Source of the DNA: Trichobilharzia szidati
Taxonomy: Eukaryota > Platyhelminthes > Trematoda > Strigeidida > Schistosomatidae
Direction: 5' to 3'
Length of the DNA: 64,000 bases
Assembly: GCA_944472155.2 (NCBI GenBank)
Contig: OX235275.1
Location: 57,987,228 to 58,051,227 of the forward strand
Shown: piece by piece, positions 33,481 to 43,814 of the stretch
How the letters are laid out: every line of letters starts with the position of its first letter
Position numbering within the stretch: position 1 is the stretch's first letter
Translations under genes and position numbers: made by a program
The notes under the pieces: generated by a model
Database searches by the model: none
What the model was told of the DNA's origin: nothing
The model's input: only the letters and a program-made list of their open reading frames with translations

Positions 33481-33770
33481 ACCGCCGCAGATATGTTCTA
33501 CATCAGAACAGACAAATACTTCAGTAAAAGGAATTGCTTGTACAATTGAAACGACCGTCACTCATAAAACGACTATAAATTATTTTCATTTTTCAACGTT
33601 AATTTTGATTAACACCTTGCATACTGGACATAATTTACCTAATTAGAACAATTTATTATGAGCAATTAACTATGCTTGAACTGTCAACCAATTAATATTA
33701 CTATATCACCCATTGAATGTTTCATCAAATATAATCATCTAATAAAATATTCACATTCCTTCATACTACC
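33481..33770 (+). promoter_or_regulatory. Unit B 3' UTR and poly(A) signal
   Basis: About 260 nt align with the sequence after the stops of units A and C. An AATAAA hexamer lies at 33741-33746 in the context aataaaata, matching aataaaata at 58531 behind unit C. Confidence 0.5.
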
Positions 33771-33974
33771 TAACTTTGACTCTTAGTCTATGAATCCCAC
33801 AAAATGTTCACGATTCAGCACAAAAACATTTAATAATAATAATAGCGTCATAGGGGAGACACGATCACCGCTTAACATATTACTCACACGTTTTCATGTA
33901 ACTGAAACAGTTATGCATAATGATGGATACTTAGAAGAATCATAAGTATTCTAAAGAAAACTTTCAAGATCCGT

Positions 33975-36175
33975 AAAACTGATATAAGAATAAAACTTGT
34001 GCACTGTGGTAGAGTGGAATTCCATTATGGGTGGGTGATCAACCTCTCATCAAGGGAACTAAGCTCTAGTGAGATAAAAGTACTTGAGACAGGACTAAAT
34101 TTCAACGTAACAGTTAATAAATTAAAAACAGAGGATGTCATTCCTAACATAGAAGTAGCACTAAGCTCATTAGATAAGATGACAGCTGAAGAGCTTCGAG
34201 CACAATGTGCATTAACCCTGAAAAATCAAAAGAAAACAAAATAAAACTTAACAACATCGGAAAGACTAGATTTAATTAGTCTAAAACAAGATAAAAACAT
34301 CGTCATTACAAAAGCTGACAAAGGAAACTCGACAGTAGTCTTGGATAAGTCTGACTATATCAAAAAAGTCACTGAACATATTGAAATGGGTCCATATGAG
34401 AAAATTAAGAAGGCAATAGATACAATAATGAACAATGTTAAAAAATCCACAGCGGAATTAGTACGCAGAATGAAGCCATCACTGAGTGAGTCAAAATGGT
34501 TTAATTTAATGTCTAAAACTAATAACGGCGGTAGAATGTATGGTACTATTAAAATACACAAACCAGGGTACGCCAGACGACAAATAGTAGATTTTAGGAA
34601 TAATCCTACTTATGAATTATCAAAAGACTCAGCTCTAATATTATGCCCCATTAGAAATCGTTCAAACTCTAGACTAGCTGACTAATTCATTTGAGATGAA
34701 AAATAAACTAAATGACATTCAACTAGGGAATGATGAAACAATGGTTAGTTTTGATATAACCAGTCTTTATACTAACATACCAATCAGTATGGCCTTAGAA
34801 GCAGTTAAAAACAGAACTGACTGCAGACCCTGAACTCACTTATAGGACGAAACTACTCACTGATGAAATTATTTTTGGAATTCAGTTGTGCCTCACATCT
34901 ACTATAAAATATATAGACAAACTGAAGGTGTAGCAATGGGATGGATCACCAATATCTCCTATCGTATCAGATATATTTATGGATAGCTGGGAAAATATGG
35001 CTCTTAATACGTTTAATCCTACTCCAAAAATATGGTGGAGATATGTGGATGACACTTTCACAGTGATAAAAACAGAACATATCTCTAGCTTCTTGACACA
35101 CATAAACTCACTGGTGGAGGGAATAAAATTCACAATTGAAGCCAAAAATGAGCAAAGAGAATTAGTTATGTTAGATTGTGAAATAAAACGAATAGAAGAA
35201 GGCAAACTACACACTAGTGTTTATAGAAAACCAACGCATTTTAACTTTAGATATTTAGACTTTAATTCATCTCATCCTTTAACTGTTAAGGCAGGCTTAG
35301 TTAAGTGTTCAACAAACCTAGCAATAGCACTAAGTAGCACAAAAAAAGACCTAAACGACGAAATGAAACAGACAGAAGAAGCGTTGGTATCAAATAACTA
35401 TCCTATAAAATTCATTAGTAAGATCGAAAAAGGCCAAAAGCAAATTAAAAATAATTGTGAAACTAGTAGTGATAAGATAAATAAAAAAGAATATAAATCA
35501 TCTACAGTCATACCATATAAGGAGGGGAAATCTGAGGCCCAGTGTGGAAGAATTCCTAATCAAGCAGGAATTAGATTGGCATTTAAACCTAGTAATTCAT
35601 TTATTGACAAGCTCTGTAGGTTGCAGGACCCTGTCGGTGGACCCAATTTAGCCAAAATAATATAATTTACAAAATACCTTGCTATGACTGTGAGGTCAAC
35701 TAGATAGGTCAAACTAGTAGAACTGAGGTAGTCATATTGTCAGAACATAAGAATTTAGCTAAGGTAAGAATGGTCGACCCAGAGAAGATAAGTAATTTAG
35801 AAAAAAGCTCGGTCATTGCACTGCATGCATTAACACACAACCACACAATTGGGTGGGAGAGGGTTAAAATTCTAAAAAGTAATCTAGGTAGGTGGGTGGA
35901 GAGAGAGGTTGATTACTGAATGCTTGTTCATCGAATCTACACACAACACATGCAATAGGAATGATTCATCACTCATACCTGAAATATGGAAAATAATACT
36001 ACCAATCAAATCAAGTGAAAAACAATGGAGCTATATAAATGAATTTAGGAAGTCGTGTGATAATCTTGATATGATTATGAGCAGGGTAATAAATTGTGCT
36101 CGAAACGTCATCAGTAAACATTACTGTATAACAAACACTGTGAGACTTTATCAAAATAAAATTTACCCATAATGG
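33975..36175 (+). mobile_element. Penelope-like element (second lineage), longest copy
   Basis: 2.2 kb on the + strand, from the 5' terminal word (aaacttgtgcactgtggtag, 33992) to a hammerhead-like end near 36060-36120 (GAGCA/TGCTC stem II, GAAACGTC; core decayed). Confidence 0.78.
33999..35920 (+). pseudogene. PLE reverse transcriptase-endonuclease, several lesions
   Basis: Recognisable in order: N-terminal region (33999-34244); R-M-Y-G-T-I-K-I-H-K (34341-34685); motif A M-V-S-F-D-I-T-S-L-Y-T-N-I-P (from 34740); motif B near 34930, where a 4-nt repeat (atggatgg) shifts the frame; motif C W-R-Y-V-D-D-T-F-T-V (about 35035); linker (I-P-Y-K-E-G-K); GIY-YIG start I-P-C-Y-D-C, with the second Tyr of Y-I-G turned to TAG at 35701-35703. 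The same position reads Tyr near 52435 and 61900. Confidence 0.78.
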
Positions 36176-36378
36176 AATCCGTAAAATTATTTGAAAATAT
36201 TCACATTGCATGTGGGGTAGAGAAATATTTAAGAATCGGAATAGTGTGTCTAAAGTCCGAGTACTGTTCATGAAGTGAAATAAGTCTCCTTGAAATCAGA
36301 AAGCGAAATCTATAATTCTATGATAAGTGGAGATACACTGAGAATAGTCCCTGTTTCTTTTTCACTGCATCAGAATAA

Positions 36379-36696
36379 TTAATAATTCAGCGAATCAAAG
36401 TAAACTCGGTTTTCGGTGTTTATTGATTGACAGTTGTATACGTAGTTTGAATATCGATTATATGTTAAGCAGGCGGCTGATAATGGATTTGGAATATTTG
36501 AGAGGGTCAAACGTTTCGTAATTTTCTCAAAGGAAACAAATGGAAACCCTCCTTCATTTCCTCCCAGTGTACTTCCACTTTCAGTTGCATATGAATTTGT
36601 GAGCACAGTTGGAGTTGACGTAGGATAGACACCTATCTGCTTTCCATTGATAAACAGCACGACTGCTACTGTCAACAGGAACAAGTTTGTCGCCAT
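36379..36696 (-). CDS. Candidate secreted peptide on the minus strand
   Basis: An open frame starting M-A-T-N-L-F-L-L-T-V-A-V-V-L-F with a strong signal-peptide profile, followed by a Thr/Ser-rich segment (Y-P-T-S-T-P-T-V-L-T-N-S) and a basic-hydrophobic tail. I start at 36696 because the leader begins there; an in-frame Met at 36720 is possible but puts a polar stretch first. A TATA-like tatacaata lies near 36734-36743. Three broken copies (13.4, 40.4 and 42.7 kb) keep the same order. It may be a single-exon gene or a first exon whose partners were lost to the PLE at 33975-36175. No family recognised. The Ser/Thr region resembles the composition of some schistosome secreted peptides, but that is only a resemblance. 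Confidence 0.4.
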   Translation of the reverse strand: MATNLFLLTVAVVLFINGKQIGVYPTSTPTVLTNSYATESGSTLGGNEGGFPFVSFEKITKRLTLSNIPNPLSAACLTYNRYSNYVYNCQSINTENRVYFDSLNY

Positions 36697-36832
36697 GTGA
36701 ATCCTAGTGATGAAATTCATTAATTCGTGTATCTATTGTATAGAGCGTCATCTGTGTTCAACGTAAGCAGGATAGGTATACGCTTCTCCTATAGTTCAAA
36801 TACATTCATTAAGTTACCGTAACTTAATTCAG

Positions 36833-38774
36833 ATTATTATTATTGTTCCCTTGAGTTCCTAGTGGAACATAGGGCTTCAACTGCACGCCTCCACTTGCTT
36901 CTGTCTTGTGCTGTACTTTTCACTTGCATCCATGTTAGTCCATACTCTCTCATCTCCTCCTCACACGATCTCCTCCATGTCACCTTTGGATGCCCCACTC
37001 ACCGCTTCCCTTTCGGGTTCCACTCGAGCACTGGCCTGACGCGCGATGTCACCCAGCGGCCTCCTCAGCGAGTGTCCAATCCATCTCCACTTTCGCCTGC
37101 ATATTTGTTGAGCGATTGGTTCTTGTTTTGTTTGTTCCCATAGCTTCTTGTTTGTGATTCTTTCCGGCCATCTAATCTTCAGTATGAGGCGAAGACAGTT
37201 GTTGATAAAGGTCTGCAACAGGCTGTTGGAAATATTCTTGGTGACCCGCCAAGTTTCTGATCCGTAAAGCAAAACTGACTTGACGTTTGCATTGAAAATC
37301 CGAATCATTTTGTTGTTGATGCTGAGTTGAGTGAGGAAGATTTCCAGATTGGTTTTAAGTTGATGAATGTGTTTCTCGCCTTCCCGATTCTCGATTTGAT
37401 ATCCTCGTCCGTTCCTCCTGTAGCTGAGACAATGCTCCCTAGATAAGTGAATGAAGTAACCTCTTTCAAATCCCTCCAGTTGATGGTGATTGGCGCTGGA
37501 TGTTGCTGTTGTTGTTGTTGCAGGTTGGTTTGTTATTTTCATAACCTCCGTCTTGTCTATGTTCACCTGAAGTCGAGTCTTCTCTGGCTGCTTCTTCGAC
37601 TAGTTTCTCAGTTTTCGCTTGTAAGTCGTCGATTTTGTGTGACATCAAACGTAAATCACCCTAGAAATCCAGGTCATCTAAGTTCTTCACGTCGGTCCAG
37701 GATATCCCTGTCTTCTCGTTTCCCACTGTCTGACGCATAATCCAGTCCACCACAATTAGGAATATCATTGGTGGTAATAAGCACCCTTGTCTGACTCCTG
37801 TCTTTACTCCGAACGCCTCGCTCACTTTTCCGTTGTGGATCACTTGACATGTGCCGTTGTCGTATAGCTGTTGAATAAGGTTGATGAATATTTGAGTTAC
37901 GGCATAGTATTTGAGTAGTTTCCAAATTACTTCGCGGTCAACGCTGTCGAAGGCCTTCTCAAAGTCTATGAAGTTGAGGTAGAGGTTTGATTGCCATTCC
38001 ATGCTTGTTTCGATGATAATGCATAGAGTTGCAATTTGGTCAGAACATGATTTGCCTTTCCTGAATCCAGCTTGTTATGGTTGGAGTTCTGTATCCAGTG
38101 CATCCTTTATCCTCTCCAGGATGATGCGAATCAGGATTTACTTGGCATCGATAGGAGCATGATTCCTCGCCAGTTCTTGCAGAGTCCTAAGTCGCCCTTC
38201 TTTGGTAGTTTCACCAGGTAACCTTTCCTCCAGTCAGTAGGCACCTTTCCCTCTTTCTAGATCTTTTGCAATAATGGAGTCAGCATATCTACTGTCGTTT
38301 CTGGGTCCACTTTCAGTGCTTCCGGGGGTATTCCATCTGGTCCAGGTGCTTTTCCAGCTTTCAGAAGCTTGATTGCATTCAGGACTTCAGCTTTCGTTGG
38401 AGGACTGGTGTCAACTTGCAGTTGTGTACGTGCTGTTGTTGGTATTTCTGGACGGGTTGTAGGTGGTGGTCGATTCAAGAGTCCTTTGAAGTGATCCGCT
38501 CATTGTTTAATCTGCCTTTTTTCTTTGGTAATTGGGTTCCCTTGGTTGTCTTTCATAGGTTTCACTTGTGTTGATCTCTTCCCGGATAGAGACTTGGTTA
38601 TCTGATATAGTGTCCTCAGGTCGTTTTTGCCTGCTGCATTCTCAGCTTCAGTAGCCAGGTTGTCGTAGAATTGTCTTTTGTCCTTCCTGGCACTCTTCTT
38701 CACTTCTTTGTCCAGTGCTGTGTAAGTTGAGCTCAGCGTCTCGTTCTCTTGTCCATCTTTGCATTGAATCATTT
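36833..38774 (-). mobile_element. RTE (SR2-like) LINE, 1.9 kb
   Basis: Minus strand from the region before RT (38500-38772, K-S-A-R-K-D-K-R-Q-F-Y-D; S-G-K-R-S-T-Q-V) through P-G-P-D-G-I-P-P-E-A-L (38257-38478), motif A N-F-I-D-F-E-K-A-F-D-S-V and B G-V-R-Q-G-C-L-L (37661-38002), to the C-terminal domain. Several frameshifts; endonuclease absent. Confidence 0.78.
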
Positions 38775-38814
38775 AAATTAATTCAGATAAACTTATGTAT
38801 TTCTACTTGTAGCC

Positions 38815-38923
38815 ATTTCCAGATGTTTTGTCAAACTCTTCATGCGATCTATCTTCATTGTAAAAAATATCTGCTTTCATCTTCGTCTTTATTTGTACTC
38901 CTCTGAAGAGAAACTAAGATAAT
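38815..38923. repeat. Short duplicated segment, copy 1
   Basis: Aligns with 41308-41417 (ttttgtcaaact, catgcNatctacctt, tcgtctttatttgta words). An SMalpha-like SINE sits in this copy, flanked by the 9-nt duplication gagaaacta (38908-38916 and 39127-39135). Confidence 0.5.
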
Positions 38924-39126
38924 GGTCTTAATGCCTTAATGGTTTTCGACCTCGCTTTGTAACCGGAAGGTCCTAGGTTCGAATCCCGGTGGGTGCGTAC
39001 TGAAGAAGAGCCCGAAACTAGGACAAAACGACTGTCCAGTACTCCCTGGTTTTCCAATGGTTTTCTAACCAATGTCAGCTCATGGTGAAATCCTGCAACC
39101 AATCAAATCCCTACAAACCAAAACTT
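38917..39126 (+). mobile_element. SMalpha-like SINE with decayed hammerhead
   Basis: Flanked by 9-nt gagaaacta. Box B ggttcgaatcc is intact. The hammerhead core reads AAGAAGA and AAA in place of CTGAAGA and GAA. Confidence 0.72.
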
Positions 39127-40249
39127 GAGAAACTAAAATAGTTTGAAATCTGTTCAGTTCAGTTTTGCTCGAGATACATATTCCTTTCTAGATTGCGCAA
39201 TGAAGTCGCGAAGTGAAACTGATCTTCGTGCTCATAACATTGATAAACCAATTTTTTGATGCAGAATGTCGAAGATTTGGAATAATTTTTAAGCGTAGTA
39301 CATGCACTGAAAAACACGCTTACGTAAGGTCCACACACCTTGCATACAAACTAGTTTCTCCAACTACGCATTTTATGGCTATAGTTTCTAGATTTCCCAC
39401 AAATATGTAGACCAGAATATGTCCCAGAAGAGTTCCCATAGACTAGGTCATCAGTGTCTGTAAAGTTAGTCACTGAATCAGTGTTGCATATTAGGAGAAA
39501 ATTTGAATGTAATCTCAAAGTGTCTCTTCAAAAGACAAGGGGGTTGAATATGGTTGACATGTCGAAAGTCACCAAGAATTTTTTTCTTGAGTGTTTATAT
39601 CACTCATTTTCTCAGGGAAATAAAAATTATCCTCAAGTTTATGCTCAATGATTATATCACTTTTCTGTCATTAAATGGCATATTTTATGACAAAGAGAGC
39701 TCACCATCGACGTTATAAGCCTCAGATGGGCATTTGTTTTGTGATTTTTCCGTAAACCACACGTAAAACTTAACGGTGATCGATTGACGCTGCTTCGACA
39801 ATCAACACTTTCTCTCAACCAAACGTTCTATTCTTAAATATATTCGAATCTCAACGAAATAGCTAAGTCGTCGAAACTTCAAGAGAAACCCAAAACATCT
39901 GAATAAAAAACACTGAATTTACTCGTCATCAAATGTGATGCTGGTGGAAAGATATGACAGGTCCTAAAGGTGCATTCACACACAACTTTTACATGGATAG
40001 AGAGTTTGTTTCTCACTATGATCTCGGATAAAACATTTGCATTCACTATCGCGAGTTTATTTTTAAGTGGACATGTGTGAATATTTCCGCAAACTTATTA
40101 GTGCCACCATATATATCGCAAGCTTGATTATTCTCCACTTCAATGTGAGTCGATGAAGAATTACCTGTGCCCAAAGAAAAAAAGATACGCACGGCTAGTT
40201 TTCTTTGTTTTTTGATAACTGTAAGTGTAGTTCGATTGTCGATTCTGTG

Positions 40250-40540
40250 TTCTGACACGATTAGATGTTAAGCAGGAGGCTGGTAACAGAATCGAAACTT
40301 TTGATAGCTAAACGTTTCGGAATCTGATCAGAGAAGCAAATGGACAATCGCCTTTATTTCCTCCCAATGTACTTTGTCATTTACACGTGAATCTGTAAAC
40401 ACAGGTGATGCTGATTTCTGATAATTACCCATCCACTGTCGACTAATAAAAAGCCCAACTGATGCTATTAAATGCAACAAGTTAGGCTGCCGGATACGCT
40501 GTATCACTGACAATCCACAGACTCTTATTTATAGTGTGTG
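40250..40540 (-). pseudogene. Broken copy of the 36.4-kb secreted-peptide gene
   Basis: The same exon, with the order of blocks retained but no Met at the leader and an early stop after the E-I-K-A-I-V block. A good TATA box (ctataaataa, minus strand, 40525-40534) is retained upstream. Closest relative is the copy near 13.4 kb. Confidence 0.5.
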
Positions 40541-40877
40541 GTAGATTTATGGGCATCTATTTTATAAAGAAATCCAACCACTTCAACTGATCTATATTCT
40601 GCGTAGATTCTAGACGCCCTCTCAAACAGCCTACTTCTTGTTTGTACACCATTGGAAGGAAACTGGCGTAATTTGAGTACTTTCCAATTCAGATATCTTT
40701 TGGCTCTGTTAAGCTGGTGATTACGTAATCACACCATGTTCTCACAGATAAAGTGAGACAGTGATACCGACCTTCGTGTTCATTGATCAACTAATGCTTC
40801 AACAAAAGTTGTTTACGATTTGGACAACTCTGATTCATGTCTTTGAGAATGACGAATAGACATCACACATTAATTTT

Positions 40878-41073
40878 AGTTTTTTAATTTAATTTTTTTA
40901 ATTTTGATTACAGCTTGATTCCACACCGTATTTTCAGTACATGTATGGAATTTTCAGCATGGATATCGGTAGCCCAAATTTACAGGCCAACCATAGATAT
41001 CGGGTGTGCGCCGGCAGTGGATCGAACCCCGGACCATGTGCATGGTCGGCGAGAGTCCTAACCACTGTGCCAC
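40878..41073 (-). mobile_element. tRNA-derived SINE (family 2)
   Basis: Reverse orientation. Present in this copy of a duplicated segment and absent at 18630-18660. Confidence 0.72.
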
Positions 41074-41307
41074 ATAACATGCGTAAAAATCAGTTTCTTC
41101 GAAACGACGCTGTGAAGAATTATTTCAAAATTTTTTCATCGCTTTGAAAACTACTGTGGTTGGCTGAGATCACTTATACTGTGTGGTTCATCGTCTCTTT
41201 TAGAGGTTAGCTGGAATTTTATAGATTTCTGCTCAACTGTAACAATTTTCTTTTTCGTACTGTAGTTTTTTTCCATATCGTCTGATGGATTTCTTCGGAT
41301 AGCTGTT

Positions 41308-41417
41308 ACCAGATATTTTGTCAAACTGTTCATGCAATCTACCTTCAACGGAAAGAATATTTGCATGCATCCTCGTCTTTATTTGTATTCCTTTGAAGAG
41401 AGACGAGGATAGCTAAA
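41308..41417. repeat. Short duplicated segment, copy 2 (no SINE)
   Basis: Counterpart of 38815-38923 with an empty SINE site. The following sequence (ctgtccggtttggttttt) continues the alignment with 39140-39170. Confidence 0.5.
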
Positions 41418-42599
41418 AAACTGTCCGGTTTGGTTTTTCTCAAGGTATATATATTGATGGAAGACGGGAAGGTTGTGGTTGCTTGATCGAGTACTGGTTT
41501 GCAGAAAACTGAAGAAATACGATCGCAAGTACTGTGGCACGTTGTTAATATTTATTTATAAACTTTAGCACTAACTATTGTAAGACTGTTTCGTTTTCTG
41601 TTGCTCTGCGTCGGTTACAGTGCATTCTGCATATTAGACTTAATCTTCTGAAAACATCGATGGGTCAGTGATCTTGGCTACCTGGATATTTGACAGACGG
41701 CTTAAGCTGAGAGTTACTGAAAACAAATCAGTACTAATATACTGCCTAGTCAAGGCTTAAAGCTTTTGTATTCACCATTATTAATATCAAATCTCAGCTT
41801 ATAGGCTACGCAATCATCATGCCACTACTTTGTCAACAGAGAAAGGACCAAGTTGAGCCATTCACTGATGTTTGGATTTGACCACCTTCAGTCACATTCA
41901 CAGTGTAGGAACTCTGAAAAGAGATCCACATCGTAGCGTACATCATGCGGAAATACTGACCTGTAACCGGACAGAAAGACATTTGATTTTGTCAGTAATC
42001 AACCTCCCTAAACTCAAGACCAAACATCACTTTCAGAGATGATTGATTTGCTTAGATGTGAATATGCATGCAGCCCATTACAGAAATTATACTACTTGCA
42101 CAGTCGAGAGTAATAAAATGTTTCTTTGAAGCACTTTGATTCGCAGAGCTATCTGGGCTCATTTTATGCATTAAACTCCTCTAAAAGTAACTTAAGATAA
42201 AACTGGATATCTAATATGTTTTTGTTTTAATTATTCAGAACATGTAAGAACTGTTTATCTGTTCACTGGCTTGTAAAATTTAGTCGTAGATTCGAGGGAT
42301 TAAACCCACTGAGTCATATTTCGATAGTGAGCCAGCTGGACTAGGTGTCGCGACTGTAACTGAAGTTATCATTTCACTGCAATCAGCACCATCCAGCGTA
42401 ATGTCCAATTGTCAAATTGATCAATGCATGCCGCGACAATTTGTTACCATTATGCCAGTAAACTCAGCAAGTCAAGTTAAAGTCAGTTACCTTTGCCTGT
42501 TAATAATAGCAGTATGTATGGCTTGAATATTGTTTCTTCGTTCTGATAAGATCAAATTTCAGGCAATGGTGCTAGTGAAGTATCTTGGACATTTCAGTG
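41418..42599. other. Intergenic, nothing recognised
   Basis: No long frame, repeat pair or element end seen. 39136-40039 is similarly empty apart from short chance frames. Confidence 0.4.
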
Positions 42600-42770
42600 T
42601 CACACTAGTTGGAAATTTGCAGAAAAGCAAATGACAGCCCACATTTCCAAACTTCTTGTATACTTGCTCTTTTTTTTACTTGTGAATTTGTGAACACAGT
42701 TAAAGGTGATGTCGGATGTCACTGTCACTCTTGCTGAAAACTGGTACAAGTTTAGCTACTCGTTAGTCTG
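42600..42770 (-). pseudogene. Remnant of the secreted-peptide exon
   Basis: Only short blocks remain on the minus strand: a leader-like start (gctaaacttgtaccag), a gtgttcacaaattcac block, and a decayed coding stretch. Confidence 0.35.
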
Positions 42771-42782
42771 TTGCAGTCTATC

Positions 42783-42984
42783 AAGTATTGGTTTTATAGT
42801 GATTTTATTGATTGGTTACAGGATTTTATCATGATCTGACGTCGGTTAGAGAACCAATGGAAAACCAGCCGGGAGTACTGGACAGCTGTTTCATCCGTCT
42901 AGCCCAGGACTCTTCATCAGAAAGCTCCCACGGGGGTTCGAACCTATGACTTTCTGGTTACAAGGCCAGCTCGTAGACCAGTAG
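42783..42984 (-). mobile_element. SMalpha-like SINE with decayed hammerhead
   Basis: Minus-strand tail, hammerhead 3' half (gaaacagctgtccagtac intact) and broken stem II. It abuts another copy in opposite orientation. Confidence 0.68.
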
Positions 42985-43187
42985 AGTGCAGCAGGTTGGT
43001 TGTGGGGACAAATGATCACCGAAGACATTGCCCAGTGGTTGCGCTATGTCATGAAATGGCAGAAGTTGGAATTCATGAGCTATTGGATAAGGTCTCAGTG
43101 GCGCAATGGTCCTCGGTTCGAGCCCCGGTGGTGGGTGAGTACTGATGAAGAGTCCCAAACTAGGCAGACAAAACAGCTCTCCTGAAC
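42985..43187 (+). mobile_element. SMalpha-like SINE, decayed
   Basis: Long-form 5' piece, tRNA-like head (ggttcgagccc) and a broken hammerhead (aggcagacaaaacagc). Confidence 0.66.
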
Positions 43188-43439
43188 ACGGGCAGTAATT
43201 TTGCTCGAAATATTACCAATAACAAAACTTATTGTGTGTAAACTATTAAAATATAATTATACTTTATTTGATCTAATCCACAATGCTCAAAGTTTTTACT
43301 GATATTAGCTCTCCTGTACTTCCAGCTCATAATGTCTGCTCACGATGAAATCCTGTAACCAAGATAAAAATTTATTGGTTTTCAATCGATTTTGATGCAT
43401 CCTAAAAAATGGTTTTCTTCTATGTGATTTAGAGTGTGA

Positions 43440-43747
43440 CTTCTATGTATCAAATGCATAAAAATGCCATGTGAAACCTTTTTACATTCCGAAAACGTAG
43501 AAAAAATCAATTTAGTTTTTATCAAGCAGAAAACATAAGAATTATTTATGTGTTCAGTGCCTCATAAATTATGAGCACAAACAGCGAATATAGTCACGAA
43601 AATTACATGAAAAGCATAGAAATGCAAACTAATACATCATATACATACCATATGACTCCATAAAGATATGAGTAACAGACATATATGTAAATATATATAA
43701 AGACATTGAGAATATTTTTTATACTCAAAATTAAGCAACTGAGTACA
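43440..43747 (+). promoter_or_regulatory. Unit C upstream region with TATA box
   Basis: Homologous to the unit B upstream region. TATATAAAG at 43694-43702 lies about 45-55 nt before the ATG. Confidence 0.48.
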
Positions 43748-43814
43748 ATGAGGCATCTGTGGATTATCGCTGTTCTCCTACTAATATACTTCCATCGACC
43801 TGTATTTTCAGAGG
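43748..43814 (+). CDS. Unit C exon 1 (signal peptide)
   Basis: 67 nt. The leader differs from unit B mainly in its hydrophobic core (L-L-L-I-Y-F-H-R-P-V-F-S-E). The donor is gtaagtta. Confidence 0.78.

Larger units (their letters stand above)
40040..41165. repeat. Segmental duplication, copy 2 (empty for LINE and PLE)
   Basis: Continuous where copy 1 carries the LINE and PLE (tctcaaacagcc at about 40630, cagatatctttt then ggctctg at about 40690). It is itself interrupted by a tRNA-SINE at about 40878-41073, absent from copy 1 (18630-18660). Confidence 0.65.
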
